Of a stretch of DNA of 8,554 bases, positions 1 to 5,969 are shown one piece after another. Position 1 is the first letter of the stretch; each line of letters starts with the position of its first letter. Under the pieces are notes generated by a model, which searched no databases, was not told the DNA's origin, and saw only the letters and a program-made list of their open reading frames with translations. Where the stretch lies: assembly GCA_003523225.1 (NCBI GenBank), contig DPGK01000023.1:9174-17727 (forward strand). The letters run 5' to 3'. This stretch comes from Clostridiales bacterium. Its GTDB lineage: Bacteria; Bacillota; Clostridia; Oscillospirales; CAG-272. Position numbers and translations under genes: made by a program.

Positions 1-50
1 AATATATCGATTTTCCTCCGAAAGAGGCAATAGCAATGGAATTCGGTAAG

Positions 51-102
51 CCTCCCTTGTGTAAAGGGAGGTGGCACGGCGCAGCCGTGACGGAGGGATT
101 GT
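51..102. repeat. Two-hairpin intergenic repeat (REP/MITE-like)
   Basis: Two adjacent perfect inverted repeats are visible: CCTCCCTT (51-58) with AAGGGAGG (64-71), and CACGGC (75-80) with GCCGTG (84-89) around a 3-nt loop. They are followed by ACGGAGGGATTGT. From memory, elements of this form (a CCTCCCT palindrome, then a CACGGC..GCCGTG hairpin, then GGAGGGATTG) are scattered in many copies through intergenic regions of gut Clostridia such as Faecalibacterium and relatives. Only one copy lies in this window, so repetition cannot be shown here. It could also fold as RNA or act as a weak terminator for an upstream gene, but no T-tract follows. Confidence 0.6.
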
Positions 103-184
103 GACACGCAGAAAACAACATCAGTTCCGAGGTTTTTGAGTCCTGAAAACAAAATAATATCCTTAAAAATTCGCACTATCCGTA

Positions 185-213
185 TATACAGGCAGACACA
201 TGAGTGTTATAAT
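185..213 (+). promoter_or_regulatory. Probable sigma-A promoter (extended -10) of the glycoside hydrolase gene
   Basis: A perfect -10 TATAAT lies at 208-213, preceded directly by TGT (205-207), which makes an extended -10. At 17 bp upstream is TATACA (185-190), matching 4 of 6 bases of TTGACA. Transcription would start near 220, leaving a GC-rich untranslated leader of about 100 nt. No gene is visible in the rest of bases 1-321. Confidence 0.5.
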
Positions 214-321
214 TGAAAAAAGTGCGGAGCGGCGGCTGCCCCGGCGGTCGGCGGGACTTTTCCGTCTGCGCACCAAAGCGCTTCCGGCACAAAATCATTT
301 ATTCATGCAAGGAGCATCGGA

Positions 322-1734
322 ATGGACAGACTTACAAAAATCGGAGAAGTGCGGGCAAGATCCGCGCGCGAGGTCGACACCTCAAGGCTCGGCATCGGCT
401 TTGAAAAGCTGGACAGAGCTGTTTTTGACCCCGAAAAAGCATATGCGCCGCTTGCCGCCATAGGCGTGAAATATGTCCGCATCCAGTCGGGCTGGCAGCG
501 CACCGAAAAGCAAAAGGGAGTTTATGATTTTTCATGGCTTGACGCGATAGTCGACAGGCTTATCGCCGACGGCATGATACCCTGGATGAACATAGTGTAC
601 GGCAACGAGCTTTACGACGAGCAAGCCGCGCAGGCTTACGGCGCGGTGGGCTGCCCGCCCCTGTTCTCGGAGGAGGCGTTTGACGCATGGATCGCCTATG
701 TGCGCGCGCTTGTCACCCACTTTCGCGGGCGCGTGCACGACTATGAGATATGGAACGAACCGGACGGACGCGGCACCTGGAAAAGCGGGGCAGATCCCGC
801 CGATTACGCGCGGCTTGTGATCCCCACGGCGGCGGCTATACACGAATCAGACCCCGACGCGCGGGCGCTTCTCGGCGCTTTATGCCGCGCAAACATGATA
901 TTCTTTGCCGAGCTTGCCGAGGCAGGCGCGTTTGACGTCACTGACGCGCTGACCTATCACTGCTACACCCCCAGCGACAAGGTGATGCGCGACAGTATAG
1001 TCGCCATGCGCGCGCTTACCGACCTTTACAAGCCCGGAATGCCGGTAATTCAGGGCGAATCCGGTACTCAGTCGCGCAGCGGCGGTCACGGCGCGCTGAG
1101 GGCGGGCACATGGAGTGAACGCCGTCAGGCAAAATACATGGCGCGTCATCTTATAATCGACCTCCTCGGCGGCGCGGAATTTACCTCGTATTTTTCCTGC
1201 ATGGATATGATAGAGGCGCTAAACGGGCGCAGCGGAGACACCGCAAGCTGGCTGGATTACGGCTATTTCGGCGTTCTTGGCGCGGAATTTGACGAAAACG
1301 GCTTTGCCGGGGGCGAATACAAGCCCAAAATGTCCTACCGCACGCTTCAGACCCTTGCCTCGGCGCTTTCGGGCGAGTGGCAGGTGCGCGACCTGCCGAT
1401 AATGCCGCGCCCTGACGTATCAAAGCGGATATTCGGCAGCGACGTCAACGATTTTGAAACACTGAGCGGCGGTTTTGTGCGCCCCGACGGCAGTAAGGCG
1501 TACGTTTACTGGCACGCCTCCGACCTTATGACGTCGGAATACGAGGCGACCGTCACCCTGCACGCCGCCGGAGTCCCCGGTGAAGTACGGCTTGTCGACA
1601 TGCTTGACGGAAGCATATATTCGCTGCCCGAAAGCATTGCCGAGCCGCGCGGCGAGGGCAAGTGGATATTCCATAACCTCCCCATCAAGGACTACCCGAT
1701 GATGCTTACCTTCGGAAACTTCCTGCGCGACTGA
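322..1734 (+). CDS. Glycoside hydrolase, clan GH-A (GH39-like), cytoplasmic
   Basis: This 470-residue protein has the layout of a retaining (beta/alpha)8-barrel glycosidase. The likely acid/base is Glu146 in the motif EIWNEPD (142-148), which ends strand 4. The likely nucleophile is Glu246 in VIQGESG (242-248), 100 residues later as usual for clan GH-A. YHCY (212-215) fits the conserved His/Tyr near strand 6. After the barrel, about residues 380-470 (GGFVRPDGSKAYVYW onward) look like the small beta-sandwich domain seen in GH39 beta-xylosidases. There is no signal peptide or membrane segment, so it should act inside the cell on imported oligosaccharides or glycosides; the substrate cannot be read from the sequence. 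The start is supported by AAGGAG at 309-314, 7 nt before the ATG. No sugar transporter is adjacent and no clear terminator follows. Clan assignment is fairly sure, but the exact family (GH39, GH5-like or other) is not. Confidence 0.8.
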   Translation: MDRLTKIGEVRARSAREVDTSRLGIGFEKLDRAVFDPEKAYAPLAAIGVKYVRIQSGWQRTEKQKGVYDFSWLDAIVDRLIADGMIPWMNIVYGNELYDEQAAQAYGAVGCPPLFSEEAFDAWIAYVRALVTHFRGRVHDYEIWNEPDGRGTWKSGADPADYARLVIPTAAAIHESDPDARALLGALCRANMIFFAELAEAGAFDVTDALTYHCYTPSDKVMRDSIVAMRALTDLYKPGMPVIQGESGTQSRSGGHGALRAGTWSERRQAKYMARHLIIDLLGGAEFTSYFSCMDMIEALNGRSGDTASWLDYGYFGVLGAEFDENGFAGGEYKPKMSYRTLQTLASALSGEWQVRDLPIMPRPDVSKRIFGSDVNDFETLSGGFVRPDGSKAYVYWHASDLMTSEYEATVTLHAAGVPGEVRLVDMLDGSIYSLPESIAEPRGEGKWIFHNLPIKDYPMMLTFGNFLRD

Positions 1735-1786
1735 CACGTCTTTTGTCCCGCAGAGCGGTTATATAGATCCAATTCTTCCTTTTGCG

Positions 1787-1792
1787 TATAAT
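1787..1792 (+). promoter_or_regulatory. Possible -10 element upstream of the DUF378 gene
   Basis: TATAAT at 1787-1792 lies about 90 nt before the DUF378 start codon. No good -35 is found 16-18 bp upstream (TAGATC at 1764-1769 is poor), so this is a weak call. The gene could equally be read through from the hydrolase gene, since no terminator is visible between them. Confidence 0.3.
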
Positions 1793-1880
1793 TATTACCT
1801 CGCTGGGAATACTGATGCTGAAGCCGGGCGTGTCCCGTGCCTTCCGTGCGAAGATTCATTACATTTCAGGAGGTAATATT

Positions 1881-2096
1881 ATGGTAATGGACAGAATTGC
1901 GATGATAGTTGCTATCATCGGTGCTTTGAACTGGGGCAGCGTCGGACTTTTCAAGTTCGATGTTGTGGCGTGGATATGCGGGGGACAGACCTCCCTTGCC
2001 GCGCGCATCATCTATACCGTTGTCGCTCTTGCGGGGCTTTGGTGCATTTCGCTCCTCTTCCGCTCACGCGAAAGCCTTGATGAGGAAACGACCTGA
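1881..2096 (+). CDS. DUF378 family small membrane protein
   Basis: The product has 71 residues. It shows the family hallmark IGALNWGSVGLFKFDVVAWI (13-32), followed by a second hydrophobic stretch (about 42-61, ARIIYTVVALAGLWCISLLF), so two membrane helices are expected with a charged tail (RSRESLDEET). DUF378 (YuzA-like) proteins are widespread in Firmicutes and have no known function. The ATG at 1881 is preferred because a perfect AGGAGG (1868-1873) sits 7 nt upstream. An in-frame TTG at 1782 would add 33 residues but overlaps the possible -10 box and has no ribosome site. The gene follows the hydrolase by 146 bp and converges on the importer operon. Its early codons contain a 9-bp palindrome (1900-1920). 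Confidence 0.85.
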   Translation: MVMDRIAMIVAIIGALNWGSVGLFKFDVVAWICGGQTSLAARIIYTVVALAGLWCISLLFRSRESLDEETT

Positions 2097-2108
2097 GAAC
2101 AGAAAACG

Positions 2109-2140
2109 GGGCTGTAAAAAAATTGATGTTTTTACAGCCC
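2109..2140 (+). terminator. Terminator-like hairpin after the DUF378 gene
   Basis: GGGCTGTAAAAA (2109-2120) and TTTTTACAGCCC (2129-2140) form a perfect 12-bp stem around AATTGATG. It lies 12 nt after the DUF378 stop codon. The A/U tract is inside the stem and no U-tract follows it. It could work as a terminator or as a 3'-end stabiliser. Confidence 0.55.
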
Positions 2141-2235
2141 TCGGGAAATATCGGTCGGGAATCCGGCATTTCCCGGCGATCTTGGCCGGTTTTGCCCTTG
2201 ATCTTGTCTGAATTCAGGTGAATACTGTGGCAAAA

Positions 2236-2254
2236 TGACGGCTTTCAGCCGTCA
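2236..2254. repeat. Short inverted repeat in the convergent spacer
   Basis: TGACGGC (2236-2242) and GCCGTCA (2248-2254) are a perfect 7-bp inverted repeat with loop TTTCA. It lies between the two stronger hairpins of the spacer. No function can be assigned. Confidence 0.45.
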
Positions 2255-2267
2255 AGACCAATGTAGT

Positions 2268-2310
2268 TAGGGGTGTTAAAAAATTCCTTCTGAATTTTTT
2301 AACACCCCTA
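2268..2310. terminator. Bidirectional terminator between convergent genes
   Basis: The arm at 2268-2286 (TAGGGGTGTTAAAAAATTC) and that at 2292-2310 are perfect complements over 19 bp, with a 5-nt loop CTTCT. The stem combines a GC-rich base with an A/T-rich upper part, so each strand carries an oligo-T stretch inside the hairpin. It lies 48 bp past the end of the ABC ATPase gene (minus strand) and 172 bp past DUF378 (plus strand). It is the best candidate for ending the importer operon and can block read-through from either side. Confidence 0.7.
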
Positions 2311-2357
2311 AAACGCTTCCCGGCACTGCTGTCTGCACGTATTCCGGCTTTTTTGAT

Positions 2358-3197
2358 TCAGTTACCGCACTCGATGCTTATGCGGTTGAAAAGTCCGAGC
2401 AGGTCGGGGACGGTCTTTTGCTTCTTTTCCTCTCCCGCGACGTCAAGCACCGTGTGTCCGGAATGAAGCATCAGCAGTCTGTCGCCGTATTCGGCGGCAA
2501 ATCGCAGGTTGTGCGTGACCATGACGGCGGTGAGTGCTTTTTCCCGCACGATGCGGTCGGTAAGCTCCATGATAAGCTCCGCCGTTTTGGGGTCGAGCGC
2601 CGCAGTATGCTCGTCAAGTATCAGAATATCCACCGGGGTCATGGCGGACATGACCAGCGCCAGCGCCTGACGTTGACCGCCCGACAGCGCACCCGCCTTT
2701 TGCGACAGCTTATCCTCAAGTCCCAGGTGCAGTGAGGAGAGCTGCTCACGGTAAAAATCAATGCGCGAGGGGGACACTCCGCGCCCAAGCCCGAAGCGGC
2801 GGCATTTTGCGCCGTATTTTTCATTTGCCTTTGCGGACTTTCCCGCCTCCGGACCGCAGTCGGCAAGCGCTAAGTTTTCAAGGATAGTAAGCTCCGAGCA
2901 GGTGCCGGTGGCAGGATTCTGCCACACCCTTCCGATGCGTGCGTAACGCCTGTGCTCGGGCACTCCGGTAACGTCAACGCCGTCGATAAGTATCCTTCCG
3001 GCGTCCACGGGTACTGAGCCGCATATTATATTTAAAAAGGAAGTTTTTCCGCTTCCGTTAGAGCCGACAACGGAGACGAACTCCCCGCGTTTTACCGACA
3101 GCGAAAAATCGGAAAACAGGCATATCTCGGTAACATCACCCGGATTGTATATCTTTGTGATGCGGTCAAGCCTTATCATTTCGTTCATATCACTCAT
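2358..3197 (-). CDS. trpZ: ABC importer ATP-binding protein (TrpZ-like)
   Basis: This 279-residue cytoplasmic ATPase energises the importer encoded with it. All nucleotide-binding motifs are present: Walker A GSNGSGKT (45-52), Q-loop Gln93 in VWQNP, signature LSGGQ (171-175), Walker B ILILDE (191-196) followed by His-Thr, and switch His229 in VTHN. The sequence resembles LivG/LivF-like ATPases that serve BPD_transp_2 permeases. The region between Q-loop and signature (about 118-165) is long and charged, as in this subfamily. The start at 3197 is backed by AAAGGAG ending 9 nt upstream, inside the permease gene. The start overlaps the permease stop by 8 bp, implying translational coupling. The symbol follows from the ABC_sub_bind partner and the tryptophan T-box, not from this protein alone. 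Confidence 0.85.
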   Translation of the reverse strand: MSDMNEMIRLDRITKIYNPGDVTEICLFSDFSLSVKRGEFVSVVGSNGSGKTSFLNIICGSVPVDAGRILIDGVDVTGVPEHRRYARIGRVWQNPATGTCSELTILENLALADCGPEAGKSAKANEKYGAKCRRFGLGRGVSPSRIDFYREQLSSLHLGLEDKLSQKAGALSGGQRQALALVMSAMTPVDILILDEHTAALDPKTAELIMELTDRIVREKALTAVMVTHNLRFAAEYGDRLLMLHSGHTVLDVAGEEKKQKTVPDLLGLFNRISIECGN

Positions 3198-4185
3198 TTT
3201 CTGCTTCTCCTTTCGTCGCGGCTGCTTTCGGGACGCTGTGCGGCTCGCGTCCTCGCGTGCGCTTGCGGGCGCTCAGTATAAGCGCAACGGTAAACAGCGC
3301 TGCCATTATCAGCTTGTTGTACGCCGAGGGAATTCCGAGCTGTGTCGCCAAAACAAGGCACGCCTGATATACCATAGCGCCGAAGATGACCTTTGTAGTG
3401 TCCCGCATGAAGCGGACACGGCGGAAAAGGGACAGCCCTATTATCAGCGACGCAAGACCTATGACCACCATACCCACACCCATGCTCTGATTGGCGTTTC
3501 CGGTCACCGAGGTGTAAAGCGCACCTGAGCAGGCGGCAAAGGCGTTGCCTATTGAAAGTCCCAATATACGGCTTGAGCCTGGGTCGCGCGCCAGCGTCCG
3601 CACAAAGGAGGGGTTGTTTCCGGCGGCACGGAGCAGAAGTCCGCGCCGGGTCGAAAGGAACAGGTCAAGCAGTATCTTGAACAGAACGGCAAAAAAGAGA
3701 AATACAACATCCAGCCGGGGCTGAAAAGCTCCCGCGCGAGCCGGAATGAGCGAAAAGGGAAACTGATTTTTGATCGCCGCGTCGCTGCGCGCAAAATTTA
3801 TGGTGGAGTAAAGCTCACCCCCAAGGTCAAACTCCCCCTTAAGCGCGGCAGCTCCCGCCGACGTTGCAACAAGGTTTATTGAAATAAGAGCGGTCGAAAC
3901 AAGTATCCCGCAAAGCAGCGGGCGTATTTTCAGCTTTACATTGAGCACTCCGGTCAGCGCGCCGAAGAGCGCGCCGGCGGCAAAAGCGGCAAGCATACCC
4001 AGCCATCCGGAAATACCGTTTGATACCAGTATTCCGTAAACCACCGCGCCGGTGAGGAAGGTCCCCTCAACCGTCAGATCGGGAAAATCAAGTATTGTGT
4101 AGCTGACGTAATAGCCCATTGCGAGGATGGAATAAACCAGCCCCAGCCGCACGAACAGCTCACACGAGGTAAGAATGGTCGTCAT
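3190..4185 (-). CDS. trpY: ABC importer permease, BPD_transp_2 family (TrpY-like)
   Basis: This 331-residue membrane protein is the channel of the importer. Hydrophobic segments fall at about 10-30, 42-60, 61-82, 90-108, 158-177, 208-226, 235-254, 266-283 and 289-306, giving 8-9 helices as in LivH/RbsC-type permeases. Residues 182-214 (GLLLRAAGNNPSFVRTLA and following) form the cytoplasmic loop that contacts the ATPase in this family. The C-terminus (RKRTRGREPH and following) is basic, then polar. The start is supported by AAGGCGG upstream of the ATG. It lies 143 bp after the binding-protein gene, a wide gap for an operon, which contains two hairpins. Its 3' end overlaps the ATPase start by 8 bp. 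As a single permease it would be expected to form a homodimer. Confidence 0.85.
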   Translation of the reverse strand: MTTILTSCELFVRLGLVYSILAMGYYVSYTILDFPDLTVEGTFLTGAVVYGILVSNGISGWLGMLAAFAAGALFGALTGVLNVKLKIRPLLCGILVSTALISINLVATSAGAAALKGEFDLGGELYSTINFARSDAAIKNQFPFSLIPARAGAFQPRLDVVFLFFAVLFKILLDLFLSTRRGLLLRAAGNNPSFVRTLARDPGSSRILGLSIGNAFAACSGALYTSVTGNANQSMGVGMVVIGLASLIIGLSLFRRVRFMRDTTKVIFGAMVYQACLVLATQLGIPSAYNKLIMAALFTVALILSARKRTRGREPHSVPKAAATKGEAENE

Positions 4186-4201
4186 TTTTTAACCGCCTTT
4201 C

Positions 4202-4217
4202 AATGGCTCTTGCCATT
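4202..4217 (-). repeat. Hairpin next to the trpY ribosome site
   Basis: AATGGC (4202-4207) and GCCATT (4212-4217) form a 6-bp stem with a 4-nt loop. In the minus-strand mRNA it sits directly before the GAAAGGCGG ribosome site of the permease gene and could modulate or protect its translation start. This role is inference. Confidence 0.4.
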
Positions 4218-4249
4218 TTGCTCATAAGTCACAAAATCCGTCCAAAAGA

Positions 4250-4276
4250 CAAACCCCGGCTGTAACGCAGGGTTTG
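4250..4276 (-). terminator. Intercistronic hairpin, possible partial terminator between trpX and trpY
   Basis: CAAACCC (4250-4256) and GGGTTTG (4270-4276) form a 7-bp stem around a 13-nt loop, extendable by one U-G pair in the minus-strand RNA. In that direction the stem is followed by UCUUUUGG, a short U-rich tail. It lies about 50 nt after the binding-protein stop. Such hairpins commonly leave the binding protein more abundant than the membrane parts. Whether this one stops polymerase or only stabilises mRNA cannot be told. Confidence 0.45.
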
Positions 4277-4328
4277 CCTTTCAGACTTTTTACCGTTTTT
4301 AATTTTTCCGGTCGGGAAAGCTGTCTTG

Positions 4329-5330
4329 TCAGCTTCCAACGCGCTGTGCAGAAGCGTATGCCTCGGGAATTGCAATGTTGAGCGCACGGAGGGCTGCCTC
4401 ATTGACGACGGGCTGAGCCTCGCTGAGCTTGCGGACTGCCATTGTCGCCGCGTCGGCGCCGCGCATGATCTCAATTGCCATTTCGCCGGTTATTTTACCC
4501 AGCGCCACATAGTCGATGGACATCGAAGCGGCGCAGCCGTTCTTGACCTGTTCCTCCTCCGAGCCGTAGACCGGAATACCGGCAGTCTCGGCGGCGGCAA
4601 GCACGGAGGCAAGGTTCTGAACCACGTTGTTGTCGGTGAAGTTCAGGATGCAGTCGCTCTTTGAGGCGACAGCGGCAGCGGCGGCGGGAACATCTGACGC
4701 GCCCTGAACCGAAACAGCCTCAACTGCGATTCCCAGTCCGTCGCACACGGCGCGCAGGTTCTTGAGCTGTGTCAGGGAATTTTCCTCGGAGGTGGTGTAT
4801 ACAACGCCGATGGTCTTGACGTCAGGCTGGAAAGCGCGGATCATTCCTACGTGGAGTGTGAAATCAAGCACGTCGGAGGTTCCTGTGCAGTTCTCGCCCG
4901 GCTCCTCCATGCTCTTTACCAGTCCGGCGTCCACGGGGTCGGAAACGGCGCAGAAGACAACGGGAATGTTCGTGTCAGCGGCGGCGGTAAAGGCGGGCTT
5001 TGCGGCAGGGGTTGCGATCGCTATTATCATATCGCAGCCGCCGGACACCATGCTCTGGGCAAAGGCGGCGCAGTCGGACTCGTATGAGTTGTTTGAACCG
5101 GTCTGAACATCCAGCTCATATTTGATGCCGGAGGACTGAAGCACGTCGATGATACCGGTGCGGCAGTTGTCAAGCGAGGGATTGGGCATAAGCTGGATTA
5201 TACCGATCTTTACCGTTTCGCCGGCGGCAACCTTGTCGGCGATCGTCTTTTTGGAGTTCCCGCAGGAGGCGAGAACGAGGCAGGAGAGGAGCATAAGAAT
5301 GCTGAGTGTGAGGGAGATGAGCTTTTTCAT
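4329..5330 (-). CDS. trpX: ABC transporter substrate-binding lipoprotein, ABC_sub_bind (TrpX) family
   Basis: This 333-residue binding protein should be tethered outside the membrane. It starts with a lipoprotein signal (MKKLISLTLS, a hydrophobic stretch, then the lipobox LASC with Cys23). Family landmarks follow: KIGIIQLMPNPSLD (41-54), IAIATPAAKPAF (103-114), VVFCAVSDPVDAGLV (124-138), IGVVYTTSEENS (174-185), FTDNNVV (231-237) and IPVYGSEEEQVKNG (252-265), ending in the IDYVALG helix (272-278). These fit ABC_sub_bind (PF04392), the family of streptococcal TrpX. The AAAGG ribosome site lies 8 nt before the ATG. The gene is first in a minus-strand operon behind a T-box with a UGG specifier, so tryptophan or a close precursor is the probable ligand. 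The ligand is inferred from regulation, not from binding-site residues. Confidence 0.9.
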   Translation of the reverse strand: MKKLISLTLSILMLLSCLVLASCGNSKKTIADKVAAGETVKIGIIQLMPNPSLDNCRTGIIDVLQSSGIKYELDVQTGSNNSYESDCAAFAQSMVSGGCDMIIAIATPAAKPAFTAAADTNIPVVFCAVSDPVDAGLVKSMEEPGENCTGTSDVLDFTLHVGMIRAFQPDVKTIGVVYTTSEENSLTQLKNLRAVCDGLGIAVEAVSVQGASDVPAAAAAVASKSDCILNFTDNNVVQNLASVLAAAETAGIPVYGSEEEQVKNGCAASMSIDYVALGKITGEMAIEIMRGADAATMAVRKLSEAQPVVNEAALRALNIAIPEAYASAQRVGS

Positions 5331-5374
5331 TGTTTTTTACCTTTCTTTATTGTTATTATTATATGCTAAAATAC

Positions 5375-5415
5375 AAAAAGCCCCGGATGCCGCCAAAAAT
5401 AACGGCATCCGGGGC
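5375..5415 (-). terminator. Intrinsic terminator of the T-box leader
   Basis: In the minus-strand RNA, GCCCCGGATGCCG (5415-5403) and CGGCATCCGGGGC (5392-5380) make a perfect 13-bp stem with a 10-nt loop, followed at once by UUUUU (5379-5375). It ends 44 nt before the trpX start codon. Its 5' arm shares GCCCCG with the antiterminator, so the two structures exclude each other. Confidence 0.92.
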
Positions 5416-5713
5416 GAGTATTTTCTGAAGAAAAAATATCCGCGGTACCACCCGAATCGGGAAAGCTCCCACTCTGTATATGCACAATAATGCACAGCGC
5501 CGCGAATAACGGGAGCGCACCCCGTCGGAAACTACTTGCACGCTCCGCAATGCGGAACGGGCGTTCGGTCCGCCCTCGGAAGTCCATTCGCGTCTGCTTT
5601 CGTACCGCAATCACACCGTCTGCGGCTCTCTGCACCGTTCGGCACACGTTACTCGTCTTCCTCATCGGTTTATATACCACGCGCCATCCGTCGGATGCGC
5701 TGTGGTTTGAATT
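5375..5713 (-). ncRNA. T-box leader, tRNA-Trp specific (UGG specifier)
   Basis: The leader carries the T-box sequence GGGTGGTACCGCGG (5453-5440 in the minus-strand RNA). Stem I is recognisable: GGAAG (5661-5657) pairs with CTTCC (5582-5578) below a specifier loop made of ACGAGTAAC on one side and GCGAATGGA on the other. The specifier triplet is UGG (5586-5584), the tryptophan codon, followed by the usual purine. Above it are the AGAGAGC bulge region and GGTGTGA, parts of the apical loop module. Stem II/III landmarks AAGTAG and CCGACGGG occur near 5540-5520. The antiterminator is CGGG (5454-5451), the 7-nt bulge UGGUACC, then GCGGATATTTT paired with AAAATACTCGC (one A-C mismatch, one G-U), closed by CCCG (5413-5410). 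Uncharged tRNA-Trp should pair its 3' end with UGGU and allow read-through into trpX. The 5' end is estimated from the promoter. Confidence 0.93.
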
Positions 5714-5719
5714 GGCGAT

Positions 5720-5748
5720 ATTCTATCACATTTTTGCAAGCGTGTCAA
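5720..5748 (-). promoter_or_regulatory. Sigma-A promoter of the T-box/trpXYZ operon
   Basis: On the minus strand TTGACA (5748-5743) is separated by 17 bp from TAGAAT (5725-5720), with TGA just before the -10 giving an extended -10. The bases upstream (about 5761-5790) are very A/T-rich and may act as an UP element. Transcription should begin near 5713. Such a strong promoter suits a gene controlled after initiation by attenuation. Confidence 0.85.
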
Positions 5749-5800
5749 TAGGTAATTGCAAATAAAATTCAGATTTTTTTATTTTTCTTCGTCCTCCCAA

Positions 5801-5821
5801 GGGACGACCGATGGTCGCCCC
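5801..5821. repeat. Palindromic repeat, copy 1
   Basis: GGGACGACC (5801-5809) and GGTCGCCCC (5813-5821) pair over 8 of 9 positions around GAT. Read on the minus strand it is GGGGCGACCATCGGTCGTCC plus C, matching 18 of 21 bases of the palindrome at 8532-8552. It lies between the divergent promoters. An alternative small hairpin, TCGTCC (5789-5794) with GGACGA (5802-5807), overlaps it. Confidence 0.5.
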
Positions 5822-5870
5822 GGCGATGTAGCGGACGGTATAGTGGTACAGTTTGAAATAACTTATTTTT

Positions 5871-5892
5871 TTATCCGTATTTTACCCGTATT
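5871..5892. promoter_or_regulatory. Tandem 11-bp direct repeat, possible operator
   Basis: TTATCCGTATT (5871-5881) is followed without a gap by TTACCCGTATT (5882-5892), differing in one base. The 11-bp period would place both units on nearly the same face of the helix. The pair ends 12 bp before the -35 box of the exporter promoter, a usual place for an activator site. The role is inference; no regulator gene lies in the window. Confidence 0.4.
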
Positions 5893-5904
5893 ACGCGCGG
5901 GGGG

Positions 5905-5932
5905 TTGACAAAATCCGACGGTACGCTATAAT
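5905..5932 (+). promoter_or_regulatory. Sigma-A promoter of the ABC-2 exporter operon
   Basis: TTGACA (5905-5910) and TATAAT (5927-5932) are perfect consensus hexamers 16 bp apart. The start codon is 38 bp beyond the -10 box, leaving an untranslated leader of about 30 nt. No other promoter is apparent inside the following three-gene block. Confidence 0.88.
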
Positions 5933-5969
5933 ATATATTAGTATTTTGAAGCGTCAGCAAGGAGAATAC

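Noticed and set aside
177..185. TATCCGTAT, also present in the tandem repeat at 5871-5881, as a shared operator
   Set aside because: A single 9-base match has a fair chance probability and overlaps the -35 box without the tandem arrangement.
200..463. 87-codon open frame upstream of and overlapping the hydrolase gene
   Set aside because: The ATG lies before the predicted transcription start and has no ribosome site, and its 3' part overlaps the hydrolase in another frame. The hydrolase start has AAGGAG at good spacing.
1782..1880. N-terminal extension of DUF378 from a TTG codon
   Set aside because: The extension overlaps the possible -10 box, has no ribosome site and does not resemble the family. 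The internal ATG has AGGAGG 7 nt upstream.
5359..5765. Open frames on both strands across the T-box leader
   Set aside because: The sequence is explained base by base as structured leader RNA with a terminator and promoter; the frames have no ribosome sites or domains.
5946..5969. N-terminal extension of the exporter ATPase from a TTG codon
   Set aside because: It would translate through the AAGGAG that serves the ATG at 5970, and ABC ATPases of this group start shortly before the first beta strand.
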